Shown: positions 46,074-55,580, counted from the stretch's first letter. The stretch is 64,000 nt of DNA from CAVOOW01 sp963697675 (GCA_963697675.1 CAVOOW010000002.1:62001-126000), one strand, 5' to 3'. Program-made: numbers and translations. The notes: generated by a model not told the origin, from the letters alone.

Positions 46074-46146
46074 GGGGCTGTGGCGCAGCTGGTAGCGCAC
46101 CTGTCTGGCAGACAGGGGGTCAGGGGTTCGAGTCCCCTCAGCTCCA
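46074..46146 (+). tRNA. tRNA-Ala (GGC)
   Basis: Acceptor GGGGCTG pairs with CAGCTCC (one G-T pair), discriminator A, anticodon loop CTGGCAG with anticodon GGC, T arm AGGGGTTCGAGTCCCCT. 73 bases, no encoded CCA. It borders the accessory ABC operon. Confidence 0.93.
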
Positions 46147-46158
46147 CCCAACGCGGGC

Positions 46159-46999
46159 TCAGCGCACCGACTTCCGCTCGTAGATCGCCATCGACCAGGC
46201 GTACCCGGCGACCGTGATCACGACGCACCACCCGATCGCGAGCACCGGGTTCCAGCCGAGCGGCGGTGCCGAGCAGCAGCCCGCGGAGGGTCTCGACGAA
46301 CGGCGTGAACGGCTGGTACTGCGCGAACCACTGCAGCCACACCGGCATCGACTCGGTCGGCACGAAGCCGCTGCCGAGGAAGGGCAGCAAGATGAGCAGC
46401 AGTCGGCAGGTTGCTCGCCGTCTCGACCGACTTCGACTGCATCCCCATCGCGACCGCCGAGCCAGCTGATCGCGAACGCGATGAGCACGATCATGCCGAC
46501 GGCGGCGACCCACTGGATGGGTCCCGTGGTCGAGCGGAACCCGATCAGCAGGCCGACGCCGAGCACGACGACGACGCCGATGATCGCCTGGATGGTGTTG
46601 CCGAGCACGTGCCCGGCGAGCACCGCCGCCCGGGAGATCGCCATCGTGCGGAACCGCGCGGTGATGCCCTCGGTCATGTCCATCGCGACGGTCGTCGCGG
46701 CGCCGCCGGCGGTGCCGGCGATCGTCATCGCCAGGATGCCCGGCATGACGTACGCGACGTACGCTTCCCGCCCGCCGGCCGGGTCCACGCCGGGCAGGCC
46801 GGCCCCGAGCGTGCCGCCGAAGACGAACACGAACAGCAGCAGGAACACGACGGGCGCCCCGATGACGAACATCGTCAGGCCCGGGTAGCGCACGATGTGC
46901 AGCAGGTTGCGGCGCAGCATCGTGATCGCGTCGGCGACGACGTGCGACTGCCGACGGTGCACGCTGGGCCGTCGGGCGCTGGGCGGTGATGGTGGTCAT
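46159..46999 (-). CDS. ABC-2 type permease (DrrB-like), frameshifted
   Basis: About 280 residues with six membrane segments. Begins MTTITAQRPTAQR, then after an indel near 46950 reads HRRQSHVVADAITMLRRNLL, the usual DrrB front. Then IVRYPGLTMFVIGAPVVFLL, AYVAYVMPGILAMTIAGTAG, AMDMTEGITARFRTMAISRA and a C-terminal GWNPVLAIGWCVVITVAGYA. A second cluster of indels lies at about 46310-46460. Its ATG overlaps the ATPase stop. The pair would export a hydrophobic compound or modify envelope lipid; the substrate is unknown. Confidence 0.85.
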
Positions 47000-47943
47000 G
47001 ACTCGGTTCCCTTCGTGTCGACCCGGCCGGTGAGCGCGAAGAACACGTCATCGAGATCCGGGGTGTGGATGCTGAGGTCGTCGACCTCGAGGTCGGCCGC
47101 GTCGAGGCGGTCCAGCACGGTGCGCAGCGCGCCGACCCCGCCGTCGCTCGGCACGGTGAGCGCGAGCGCCGGTGTCGTCGCGAGCGGACTCGGTCGAGCA
47201 GGTGGGAGGCGGCGTCGAGCGTCGCGGCATCCGCGAACCGGAGCCGGATGTGCCCGCCGGGCACGAGGCGCTTGAGCTCGTCCGGCGTCCCGTCGGCGAC
47301 GATGCGGCCGCCGTCGAGCACCGCGATGCGGTCCGCGAGCTCGTCCGCCTCGTCGAGGTACTGCGTGGTGAGCAGCACGGTCGTGCCGTCCGCGACGAGG
47401 CCGCGCACGATGTCCCACATGGTGTGGCGGCTGCGCGGGTCCAGGCCGGTGGTGGGCTCGTCGAGGAAGATCACGCTCGGGGTCGCGACGAGGGTCATCG
47501 CGAGGTCGAGGCGGCGCTGCATCCCGCCGGAGTAGGTGGCGAGCGGCTTGCGGGCGGCCTCGACGAGGTCGAACTGCTCGAGCAGCTCGGCCACCCGCGT
47601 CTTCGAGCGCTTCGCGCCGAGGTGGCGCAGCCGGGCCATCAGCAGGAGGTTCTCCTCGCCGGTCAGCAAGCCGTCGACCGCCGAGAACTGGCCGGTCAGG
47701 CCGATCACCGCGCGCACGCCGTCCGGGTCGCGCACGACGTCGCATCCGTTCACGAATGCCGCGCCGCCGTCGGGCCGCACGAGCGTGGACAGGATGTGCA
47801 CGGTCGTCGTCTTGCCGGCGCCGTTCGGGCCGAGCAGCGCGGTGACGGTGCCCGCGCTGCACGGTGAGGTCGACGTCGTCGAGCACGATCTTGTCGCCGT
47901 AGGACTTCCGCAGCCCGTGGACGTCGATCGCTGTGGTGGTCAT
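46996..47943 (-). CDS. ABC transporter ATPase (DrrA-like), frameshifted
   Basis: About 315 residues. After ATG 47943 (MTTTAIDVHGLRKSYGDKIV) and an indel near 47855: Walker A LLGPNGAGKTTTVHILSTL, signature TYSGGMQRRLDLAMTL, Walker B VIFLDEPTTGLDPRSR and switch TTVLLTTQYLDEADEL. A second indel near 47190. The C-terminal DrrA extension ends FFALTGRVDTKGTES. Forms an exporter with the downstream permease. Confidence 0.9.
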   Translation of the reverse strand: MTTTAIDVHGLRKSYGDKIVLDDVDLTVQRGHRHRAARPERRRQDDDRAHPVHARAARRRRGIRERMRRRARPGRRARGDRPDRPVLGGRRLADRRGEPPADGPAAPPRREALEDAGGRAARAVRPRRGRPQAARHLLRRDAAPPRPRDDPRRDPERDLPRRAHHRPGPAQPPHHVGHRARPRRGRHDRAAHHAVPRRGGRARGPHRGARRRPHRRRRDAGRAQAPRARRAHPAPVRGCRDARRRLPPARPSPLATTPALALTVPSDGGVGALRTVLDRLDAADLEVDDLSIHTPDLDDVFFALTGRVDTKGTES

Positions 47944-47976
47944 GTGTGTCGTTCCCTTCTGCTTGGTTGCCCGAGC

Positions 47977-48821
47977 TCATCGGGCGCGCTGGATGGTGAT
48001 GTCGCCGCCCTGGGTGCGCGCACGCACCGCGACGGTCTGCTCGGACGCGTCGGGAGCGCGGTCGCCGGCGAGCTGGTTGCGCACGTGCCCGTTCTTCGAG
48101 GACAGGTCGAGCCAGGCGGGGACGCCGGGCCGCACGCCGATGGTGACCTGGCCGAAGCCGCTCTCGACCTGGATGGAACCGCTCGAGACCTCGCGCAGCG
48201 GATGCTGCCGTAGGCGGTCTTCGCCGCGACGGAGGCGAGCGCCTTCGTGATCTCGAGGTCGCCGTAGGAGAGCTTCGCGTCGAGGTCGCCGCCGGACTCC
48301 TCGACCAGGATGGTGCCGTGCGACGCCTTGAGGATCGCGTCGCCGGTGACCGTGCCGACCCGGATCTGCCCGTGGTCGGCGGTGATCTCGACCGCGCCCT
48401 CGGCGGTGCCCAGGGTCGCGTTGCCGTGCGAGGCGCGCAGCCACAGGTCGCCGGTGGTGTCGACGTCCACGGGACCCATCGAGCTCTTGATGCGGGTGGC
48501 GCCGAGGCGTCCGACGGTGCGCACGCCGCCGACCGCGACCTCGGCGGTGAACCGCGACCCGGTCGGCAGCTCGACCTTCACGTCGACCGACTCGCTCGGG
48601 CCGATCCAGCTGATGCGGGGCCGCGGGCCCACGATGGTGACCCGCTGGCCGTCGAAGTCGACCTTGGTCTCTTCCGCGCCTCGGCGGTCGACCGCCTTCG
48701 CCGGGTTGGTCGGCGACACGGTCACGACCGTGTCGGCGCGGTCACCGGCGAAGACCTCGATCGCGCCGACCTGCAGGTTGATGGCGAGGTCGATCGGGGT
48801 GGGGGTGTTGTAGGTGGGCAT
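47977..48821 (-). CDS. DUF4097-type beta-strand repeat protein, one frameshift
   Basis: About 281 residues. Starts MPTYNTPTPIDLAINLQVGA with GGAAGGAA upstream. Many short strands with turn motifs repeat (WLRASHGNATLGTAEGAV, EITADHGQIRVGTVTGDA, LKASHGTILVEESGGDLDAK, SYGDLEITKALASVAAKTAY), consistent with a beta-helix or adhesin-like DUF4097 fold. An indel near 48200 shifts the end, which then reads SGSIQVESGFGQVTIGVRPG and finishes GGDITIQRAR. No signal peptide is visible. Found with ABC exporters in other actinobacteria; its function is unknown. Confidence 0.82.
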
Positions 48822-48912
48822 GCTGACGCTTCCTTCCTGTGCTCGCGTTGGGCGTGTTCGTCCGACCCCGCGGGTTCCGCGTGGCTGGTGGATGTGGAGG
48901 GCTGTCGGCGGG

Positions 48913-49401
48913 CTAGCGCGCCCAGCCCGCGAAGTTGTCGCCGGTGCGCAGCGTGCGCTGCGCGGATCGTCGTTGCTTGGGTTGGAGCGCGGCCGCGATC
49001 GCACGGACCAGCCAGGTGTTGACGGACAGGCCGTCAGCAGCCGCCGCCTCGTCCACCCGCGCCTTGAGGGCGTCCGGCAGGCGGAGCGTCGTGCGCGAGG
49101 TGCTCGCGTCGTCGAGGTCGACGGTCGCGGCGGGCCGCTCGTCGGCGTCCGGCTCGGTGTTCGGCTGGGTGACGACGAACTCGATCTCGCGTCCGCGCAG
49201 CCGCAGGTCGACCGAGCCGGGCGCGAGGTCGCGGGTGATCTCGCCGACCGCAGCCGACAGGGCGTCGAGCAGCACGAGCCGCGTCGCGGCATCCAGTCCG
49301 GCGGCGAGTCGCTCGGCGACCGCGCGCGTGTCCTCCGAGCCGTTCGCCGCGGCATCCACCAACTGGCGCTGCAGGTCGCTGACGTACTGTCCGAGTTCCA
49401 T
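48913..49401 (-). CDS. Ribbon-helix-helix (HicB-like) regulatory protein
   Basis: 162 residues. Residues 1-95 form a helical/strand domain (MELGQYVSDLQRQLVDAAAN, LVLLDALSAAVGEITRDLAP, VDLRLRGREIEFVVTQPN). Residues about 105-150 form an RHH DNA-binding domain: strand SRTTLRLPDALKARVDEAAA, then DGLSVNTWLVRAIAAAL. It heads the operon with DUF4097 and the ABC exporter and lies next to a four-half-site array, so autoregulation of the operon is likely. No HicA toxin is present, so it is not called an antitoxin. Confidence 0.8.
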   Translation of the reverse strand: MELGQYVSDLQRQLVDAAANGSEDTRAVAERLAAGLDAATRLVLLDALSAAVGEITRDLAPGSVDLRLRGREIEFVVTQPNTEPDADERPAATVDLDDASTSRTTLRLPDALKARVDEAAAADGLSVNTWLVRAIAAALQPKQRRSAQRTLRTGDNFAGWAR

Positions 49402-49451
49402 GTCACCATGATGACACCATAGTGGTGTCATGTCAAGTCATCGTGGTGTCA
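49401..49451. promoter_or_regulatory. Four-half-site operator array before the RHH operon
   Basis: Half-sites TGTCACCA (49401-49408), TGACACCA (49412-49419), TGGTGTCA (49423-49430) and TGGTGTCA (49444-49451). Offsets are 11, 11 and 21 bases, that is one, one and two helical turns. The middle pair makes a perfect dyad (ATGACACCA-TAG-TGGTGTCAT). The array begins at the RHH start codon, so binding would block both transcription and the start region. Confidence 0.75.
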
Positions 49452-49491
49452 AAGCGGTGCATGACCGCAGCCGACCCGGCGCCGGGTCGGA

Positions 49492-49980
49492 TCAGTGCAG
49501 GTGAACGAGCAGGACCTTGAGCAGGATCATCAGGCTCCCCAGCGCGCCCGCGGCAACGGTCATGCCCAGTTGCCCGCGGCGGCTCAAGCCGGCGGCCTGG
49601 GCGGCCTTCCAGCCGTAGAACATGAGCAGTCCCACGGTCACGGAGAGCGCGATGAAGGCAGCCGTCGTCGTCGACGCATGGGCGAGCCGGGCCACGAGCA
49701 AGGTGGCTAGCGGGATGTAGGAGGCGCTCACCATCGGCCACTTGGCCACGAGGTCGGCACGGGTGTGCCTCCACGTGGGCAGATGACCCTTGCTGGCGTG
49801 CTCGCCGAGCTCGGCGTATTCCTCAGCCAACCAGTAGACGAGCAAGGTGACGAACACGGCAATGGCCAGCCCAGCGGTGCGCGTGAACGCGCCTGCGCTG
49901 GCGAGCACCGAGGCGGTCACGATCATCCCGTAGATGCCCGCCGCACGTCGGACCTCCCGGGGGGGATAGCCGGCACTCAT
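49492..49980 (-). CDS. Four-helix membrane protein
   Basis: 162 residues with about four hydrophobic segments (YGMIVTASVLASAGAFTR, TAGLAIAVFVTLLVYWLA, YIPLATLLVARLAHAS, TAAFIALSVTVGLLMFYGW and a C-terminal one). Between the first two and the next is a charged loop EEYAELGEHASKGHLPTWRH. Its ATG 49980 lies five bases from the DUF2252 stop on the same strand, so they are co-transcribed. No family name is certain. Confidence 0.65.
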   Translation of the reverse strand: MSAGYPPREVRRAAGIYGMIVTASVLASAGAFTRTAGLAIAVFVTLLVYWLAEEYAELGEHASKGHLPTWRHTRADLVAKWPMVSASYIPLATLLVARLAHASTTTAAFIALSVTVGLLMFYGWKAAQAAGLSRRGQLGMTVAAGALGSLMILLKVLLVHLH

Positions 49981-49985
49981 GCCCG

Positions 49986-51455
49986 TCACAGTCCGGCTTG
50001 AGCCTCGGCCCGACCGGAACGGACCGCATCGCTCAGCTCGCCGTGGTCGCGTTCGTTCTGGTCTGCGTAGGTCTCTGCGAAGTCGGCGATCGCGTTGTCG
50101 AACTTGTCGGACCTGCCCAGGTAGGCGGCCAGGGCGACGCGGTCTCCGGAGCGGGCGTGCGCCCTGGCCAAGGTCCAGCCGCACAGGCCCGCGTAGATGG
50201 CTATGCCCGACGGGGGGAACCGCTCGATCGGCATGGAGAACTTCCAGTCGCGCAGCTGACGTATGTAGTAGTCGCGGTCAACCCCGTCCTGACCGCGGGT
50301 CCGCTGCCAGCCAAGGAATATGTCGCTGCTGGCCTGCATGAGGTGCTGGCCCGCCACGACGCGCTGACCCTGGTTCGTGTACTTGCTCCGCCCCGCGAAA
50401 CCGGCAAGCACCGAGCGCTGCGCCTCCTTCGCCTGGAGGAACAACGGCTCGATGCCGTCTCCGGCGACCATGAGCAGGATCCACGCGCGCGTCCCGACAC
50501 TGCCAACCCCGACGACCTTGCGGGCCGCCTGGACGAGGGTGAACTGCTCCAGGAGATGTCGCCGGTCGGACTGCAGTGTGCGGCGGTACTTCGCGGACAT
50601 GCTGTTGAGCCAGTCGTAGATCTCCTGTGACTTCCGGTCGCTGAACACCTCCTCCACCGGGACGATCAAGGGGGGGTCGCTGATGATCCGGCGCTCCCCA
50701 CCGACGACCGCTGTGAGCTTGCTCAACGCCTGTGTACTGTCCCGCGTCCGCGCCTTGGCGAGCGCTGCCTCGGTGGTCTTGACACCGCTCGGTTTCAGCT
50801 GGGACTTGAACTGCTGCAACGTTTCTTCGATGTCGAGGTGGGTGTACCAGACAGTCATCAGCGGCTGCTCGGCGAACGTACGCATGGCGGTGCGGTACCT
50901 CGAGACGGCGCTGAGAACGCTCTTCCGGTTCTGCTTTCTGGTGAACCCGTTGTCCCTGCCCGCCACGACGAGACTTGCCGCAAGCCGCTTGACGTCCCAC
51001 TCGAACGACCCCGGCAGTGTCTCGTCGAAGTCGTTGAGATCGAACACCAGCGTGCGCTCCGGTGAGCCGAACGCACCGAAGTTGCTCAGGTGCGCGTCGC
51101 CGCAGAGCTGCACGCGCAGTCCCGATGTCGGGGTCGTCGCCAGGTCCGCCGCCATCGGTAGCGCAGCGCCACGGTAGTAGGTGAACGGCGAGACCAGCAT
51201 CCGCCCGTGCCGCACCGGGACCAGCTCCGGGACCCGCGACTCGGCCTGGCTCAGCAGCAATCCGACTGGGTCCCGGGAAGCGCTCGGCGCGAACTGCGCA
51301 TGCGCCTCCAGCGGCGTGTGCGCCCGCGCTGCCTTGCCGGCGGCTGCGCGCTGCGCCCGTGAGGGCCGGGCGACGGTGCGATCCGCCGGCGCACCCGGAT
51401 CCGCCTCGATCTCGGTTCGGGGCGCAGGGACGGTTCTTTCGGCGATCTTGACCAT
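49986..51455 (-). CDS. DUF2252 family protein
   Basis: About 489 residues, intact. Kinase-like fold segments: SRVPELVPVRHGRMLVSPFT, QLCGDAHLSNFGAFGSPERT and VFDLNDFDETLPGSFEWDVK, where the D-H-N and DFD-like motifs resemble those of phosphotransferases. The C-terminus includes RAHARSGDRVALAAYLGRSD. The family is widespread in actinobacteria and uncharacterised. ATG 51455 (MVKIAERTVP) is chosen; a TTG at 51521 would add 22 residues. Confidence 0.85.
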   Translation of the reverse strand: MVKIAERTVPAPRTEIEADPGAPADRTVARPSRAQRAAAGKAARAHTPLEAHAQFAPSASRDPVGLLLSQAESRVPELVPVRHGRMLVSPFTYYRGAALPMAADLATTPTSGLRVQLCGDAHLSNFGAFGSPERTLVFDLNDFDETLPGSFEWDVKRLAASLVVAGRDNGFTRKQNRKSVLSAVSRYRTAMRTFAEQPLMTVWYTHLDIEETLQQFKSQLKPSGVKTTEAALAKARTRDSTQALSKLTAVVGGERRIISDPPLIVPVEEVFSDRKSQEIYDWLNSMSAKYRRTLQSDRRHLLEQFTLVQAARKVVGVGSVGTRAWILLMVAGDGIEPLFLQAKEAQRSVLAGFAGRSKYTNQGQRVVAGQHLMQASSDIFLGWQRTRGQDGVDRDYYIRQLRDWKFSMPIERFPPSGIAIYAGLCGWTLARAHARSGDRVALAAYLGRSDKFDNAIADFAETYADQNERDHGELSDAVRSGRAEAQAGL

Positions 51456-51563
51456 GGTGGAACGCTCGCATTGTGCGGCACAGGTGGCTTCACCCACGAA
51501 GGGTGAGACACGCTCCGACAAGGTGTCCAGGCGCAGGCCTGGAGCGCAGCGCCGTGGCCTGGC

Positions 51564-52838
51564 TCAGTCGCCCGTCACGTAGGGGATGGTCTGCGGCCCC
51601 TCGGGCAGGACGCACACGCGTGAGTCGGCACCCGCGGCCGACAATGCCTCAACGACGGCGTCCGCGACATCGGGGACTGCCTCGAGGTGGGCGGCGGCCA
51701 GATCTGCTGCGGTCAGACCGTCCGAGTAGACCCGCACGCGCGCCTTGGACTGGACCCGCGTCTGCACCTGCACCTGCCACTGGTCGGGCACCGACAGGGA
51801 CGGATCGGCGAACAGCGCCACCAGTCCCTCGATCGTGGACGCGCGGCCGAGCATGTCGGCATACGACCCATGATCCGGAAGGCCGTCGCTGCACTCGGCG
51901 GCGAGCACGATCGTGCCGCCGTCACGGACCACACGCTCGGCGGCCGTCATCCCCTTCACCGCTTGATAGAGGTTCTGGTCGAGCGGGAAACCGGAGTTCG
52001 TGGTGAGGACGACGTCGTACGGCTCGGCGACCTCGTGCATCGCCACCTTCCTCGCGACGTCGCGGGCCCGCTCGTGCATCGTGAACAGCTCGCCGGCGAA
52101 GACGTGGGTCACCTGCTGGGCACCGTCGAGCAGTACGTCGCACGCCAGCACCGGTGGAGCGAGGGCGGCTGCTGCGCGGATGCTGTCGTGGACCGGGTTT
52201 CCGACGCAGCGGCCCCAGGTGGCGGCGGGGTCGCCGATCCGCCGGCCGTTGTGCAGGTGCATCACCGTCTCGAGCCCCGCCAGCCCCGGCGTCACCATCT
52301 TGGGGCCGCCGGAGAAGCCCGCGAAGAAGTGCGGCTCGACGAACCCCGTGGTGATGCGGACGTCGGCCTCCACCCACTCGGTGTTGATCCAGACCGGCAC
52401 GCCGTCCTCCGACCTGCCGAGGTAGGTCAACGTCGAGTCGTCGCGCGCGTCGTGGTTGACGACCCGGCAGTGCTCGACCACGTCATTGCCGAGCATCGCC
52501 CGCAGCTCGGCGTCGGTGTTCCCGCGGTGCGTGCCGGTGGCGACGAGGACTGTGACGTCCTCCGGTGCGAGGATGCCGTCGAGCTGCTCGAGCAGGGCCC
52601 GGAGCATCAGCTCGCGTGGCTGGGCGCGGGTGCCGTCGCAGACCGAGACGGCCAGCCGCCGGCCGGGGCGGACGAGGTCGCGCAATGGCGCGCACCCGAC
52701 TGGTGCCCGCAGGGCGTCGCGCAACGCCTCCAGCGGGTCGGCCAACGCCGCGGGATAGTGCGGCACGACGACGTCAGTACGCGCGTCCGGCAGCTCTACG
52801 TCGAGACCATCGCGACCATAGGCAAGGTGGACCTGCAT
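51564..52838 (-). CDS. LarA-like (DUF2088) nickel-pincer racemase
   Basis: 424 residues of the lactate racemase family. Conserved segments: AVSVCDGTRAQPRELMLRAL, VTVLVATGTHRGNTDAELRA, ITTGFVEPHFFAGFSGGPKM and VTPGLAGLETVMHLHNGRRI. Members isomerise 2-hydroxy acids or sugar acids and need the nickel-pincer cofactor made by LarB/C/E, none of which is in view. Starts one base inside the SDR stop (TGATG at 52838). The true substrate may be a sugar acid rather than lactate. Confidence 0.85.
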   Translation of the reverse strand: MQVHLAYGRDGLDVELPDARTDVVVPHYPAALADPLEALRDALRAPVGCAPLRDLVRPGRRLAVSVCDGTRAQPRELMLRALLEQLDGILAPEDVTVLVATGTHRGNTDAELRAMLGNDVVEHCRVVNHDARDDSTLTYLGRSEDGVPVWINTEWVEADVRITTGFVEPHFFAGFSGGPKMVTPGLAGLETVMHLHNGRRIGDPAATWGRCVGNPVHDSIRAAAALAPPVLACDVLLDGAQQVTHVFAGELFTMHERARDVARKVAMHEVAEPYDVVLTTNSGFPLDQNLYQAVKGMTAAERVVRDGGTIVLAAECSDGLPDHGSYADMLGRASTIEGLVALFADPSLSVPDQWQVQVQTRVQSKARVRVYSDGLTAADLAAAHLEAVPDVADAVVEALSAAGADSRVCVLPEGPQTIPYVTGD

Positions 52839-53591
52839 CAGACGGCGCTCAGTCCGCCATCCATGACCATCGCGGCGCCGTTCATGAACCGACCGCGGTC
52901 GTGCACCAGGAAGGCGACGCCCTCGGCGACCTCTTCCGGGCTGCCCATCCGGCCGTCCAGCTGACGCGCTGACATGGCCGCCCGAGCCGCCTCGGGGTCG
53001 GGAGCGTTGGCGAGGATCTTTCCGATCCACTCGGTCTCTACGGTGCCCGGGCAGATGGCGTTGCACCTGATGCCCTGGGCGGCGTAGTCCGCCGCGATCG
53101 AGCGGGTCAGCCCCAGGACGGCAGACTTGCTCGCGGTGTAGGCAGCGCGCTCCCGCACCGCCACGACACCAGCAACCGAGGCGATGTTGACGATGATGCC
53201 CTCGCCGCGCGCCAGCATCCCTGGAAGCACCGCCTTGCAGGCGTGGAAGATCGCGGAGACGTTCACCGCGAAGATGCGGTCCCAGTCCTCGGTCGACGTG
53301 GTCAGCAGCGGTGCCGCGACGCCGATGCCGGCGACGTTGCAGAGCACTGCCACCGGTCCGAGCCCGGCCTCGACGTCAGCGGTGATGTGTTCGAAGGCGC
53401 CGGGCGGAACGATGTCGGCAGGGAACGCCTGCGGCCGTCCCGCCGGTCGCGACGATCTGTTCGACGGTCGCCGCGAGCCCGCTCGGATCGATGTCCACCC
53501 CGGCGATCGCGTGGCCATCGGCGGCGAGGCGGTACGAGATGCTGCGACCGATCCCCGAGCCGGCCCCCGTCACGACGACAACCTTGCTCAT
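52838..53591 (-). CDS. SDR-family dehydrogenase, sugar-acid type, one frameshift
   Basis: About 251 residues. Cofactor motif VVVVTGAGSGIGRSISYRLA, VLCNVAGIGVAAPL, catalytic SVAGVVAVRERAAYTASKSA (Y-x3-K) and RCNAICPGTVETEWIGKILA with SARQLDGRMGSPEEVAEG, close in style to 2-keto-3-deoxy-L-fuconate dehydrogenases. An indel near 53435 breaks the frame between VEQIVA and DIVPPGAFEHIT. ATG 53591 has GGAGG upstream. Diverges from the aldo-keto reductase. Confidence 0.85.
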
Positions 53592-53641
53592 CGGGCGAAC
53601 CTCCGTGTCTGCAGATCGTTGCGCGCGAAAGGATGGAGTCT

Positions 53642-54607
53642 ATGGACAAGCTGCGTGACGGCCTTCCGCTCGGCCTCGGTTGCGCGGCGCTGGGCAACCT
53701 CTATCGCGAGGTCACTGACGATCAGGCGCGCGAGACGTTCCAGGCAGCGTGGGATGCAGGCGTCCGGCTCTACGACGTGGCACCGCACTACGGACTCGGT
53801 GTCGCCGAACAGCGACTCGGCGACCTCCTGGCCACGGTGGCCCGTGAGGACGTACTGGTCTCCACCAAGGTCGGGCGGTTGCTCGAACGCGATGCCAGCG
53901 GCAAGAACGCCCCCGATACGCAAGGTTTTGCCGTGTCGACAGACCTGCGCAGGGTCATCGACTTCAGCGGGGACGGCGTGTTGCGCAGTATCGACGACAG
54001 CCTGACCCGACTCGACCTCGAACGCCTCGACATCGTGCTGCTGCACGACCCGGACAACCACATCGAGCAAGCGATGGAGGCTGCTTACCCGGCACTCGAA
54101 CGTCTCCGGACCGAGAAACTGGTGCGGGCCATCGGGGTGGGCACCAACAGGGCCGACGTGGCGGAGCGATTCGTCCGCGACACCGACATCGATGTCGTGC
54201 TGATTGCCGGTCGCTGGACGTTGCTCGACCAGTCGGCGGGTAAGTCGCTGCTGCCGCTCTGCCTCGCGCGCGGCGTCGATGTGCTGGTCGGCGGCGTGCT
54301 CAACTCGGGCATCCTCGGCGAGGAGCAGCCGGACGCGTCGTCGCGCTACAACTACCGGCCGGTGCAGCCGGAGATCCTTGGCCGCGCGCAGGCGCTGGCC
54401 GGGGCCTGTGCAGGATTGGGTCTCTCACTCCCACTGGCCGCAACGGCGTTCGCGGCTCGGCATCCCGCTGTGACGGCGGTTCTGGTGGGCGCGCGCAGTG
54501 CGAGCGAGGTGCAGGCCGCTGTCGACGCGGTGCGCAGTGACCTCGATCAGGCAACGCTCGACGAGCTGGCCGCCATCGGCTGCGGCGACATCGGGGCGTC
54601 CACATAG
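53642..54607 (+). CDS. Aldo-keto reductase, D-threo-aldose/L-fucose dehydrogenase-like
   Basis: 321 residues. Starts MDKLRDGLPLGLGCAALGNL. The catalytic tyrosine lies in AAWDAGVRLYDVAPHYGLGV, the lysine in VLVSTKVGRLLERD, and the histidine in LDIVLLHDPDNHIEQAM. The region FSGDGVLRSIDDSLTRLDLE and the NAD-binding end ARHPAVTAVLVGARSASEVQ match the AKR group that oxidises L-fucose. ATG 53633 is possible but has no space for a ribosome site. Divergent from the SDR-LarA pair. Confidence 0.87.
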   Translation: MDKLRDGLPLGLGCAALGNLYREVTDDQARETFQAAWDAGVRLYDVAPHYGLGVAEQRLGDLLATVAREDVLVSTKVGRLLERDASGKNAPDTQGFAVSTDLRRVIDFSGDGVLRSIDDSLTRLDLERLDIVLLHDPDNHIEQAMEAAYPALERLRTEKLVRAIGVGTNRADVAERFVRDTDIDVVLIAGRWTLLDQSAGKSLLPLCLARGVDVLVGGVLNSGILGEEQPDASSRYNYRPVQPEILGRAQALAGACAGLGLSLPLAATAFAARHPAVTAVLVGARSASEVQAAVDAVRSDLDQATLDELAAIGCGDIGAST

Positions 54608-55510
54608 GAGGGGCAGCTGCGGACTGCACCGATGGATGCCGCGATCACCAGGGCAATGGCGAGGCACTCGGTGAGGTTCAGGGCCTGGTGCAGGACGAGG
54701 TAACCAGCGAGCGCGGCGATCGCGGGCGCGAGGCTGGTGAGGATCGCGAACGTCGCCGCCGGAAGCTTGCGCAGCGACAAGAGCTCCAAGGAGAACGGAA
54801 GCGCTGCGGACAGAACGGCGACCACGGCGCCCAGGCTCAGCGTCGTCGGCGCGAGCAGTGCCGTGTCCCGCAGTCAGTGCGCCGAACGGCAGGATGACCA
54901 CGGCGCCGACCGTGAGAGCCAGGGCCAGTCCGTCCATCTGCGGGAACCGCCGCCCGGTCCTGGCCGAGAGCAGGATGTAGCCGGCCCACAGTCCGGCCGC
55001 GCCGAGCGCGAACACGACCCCCGCGACGTTCAGTCCGCTGAACCCGCCACGTCCGAGCAGGATCACGCCGACCAGCGCAAGCGCCGCCCACAGCCAGCTC
55101 GCCGCGCGCCGGCCCGCGAACACGGCCAGGGCCAGCGGCCCCAAGACCTCCAGCGTGACGGCAGCACCCAGCGGGATCCGATCGATGGCCTCGTAGAACA
55201 GCAGGTTCATCCCGGCCAGGGCGGTCCCGAAGGTGAGGACGACGGCCCAGTCCGTACGCCCATAGCCGCGCAGCGTCGGGCGGCACACCGCGAGCAGCAG
55301 CACGGCCGCCAGCCCCAGCCGCAGCGTCACGACGCCTGCGGGGCCGACCCGGGGGAACAACAGCGCGGCAACGGCGGCCCCGAACTGCACGGAGAACCCA
55401 CTGCCCACCACGAGGAGTACGGCGCCGCGCGCCTTTCCGCGGTCACCGGCGACCGCAGCGCCACGACGCGGCGTATTGCTGCCTTGGGGCGCGTGCTGGA
55501 CGGTGGTCAC
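54547..55510 (-). CDS. EamA/RhtA-type transporter, one frameshift
   Basis: About 320 residues with ten hydrophobic segments in two EamA halves (GSGFSVQFGAAVAALLFPRV, LRLGLAAVLLLAVCRPTL, FGTALAGMNLLFYEAIDRIP, TLEVLGPLALAVFAGRRA, then GLWAGYILLSARTGRRFP). After an indel near 54865 the last part reads ALPFSLELLSLRKLPAATFA and SLAPAIAALAGYLVLHQALN. Starts at GTG 55510. Its 3' end overlaps the convergent aldo-keto reductase by about 60 bases. Probable amino-acid or metabolite exporter. Confidence 0.85.
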
Positions 55511-55580
55511 GCTTCCGACGGTAGGTATCCGCCACGCGTCCTGTGAAATGCCCGATTGCCTGCGGTTATGCTTCCCAGAC

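Noticed and set aside
48913..49401. HicB antitoxin of a HicAB toxin pair
   Set aside because: There is no HicA-like small gene on either side; the neighbours are DUF4097 and a short gap.
46074..49451. Integrative element inserted at tRNA-Ala
   Set aside because: No integrase, no duplicate of the tRNA 3' end and no second boundary were found; only the position is suggestive.
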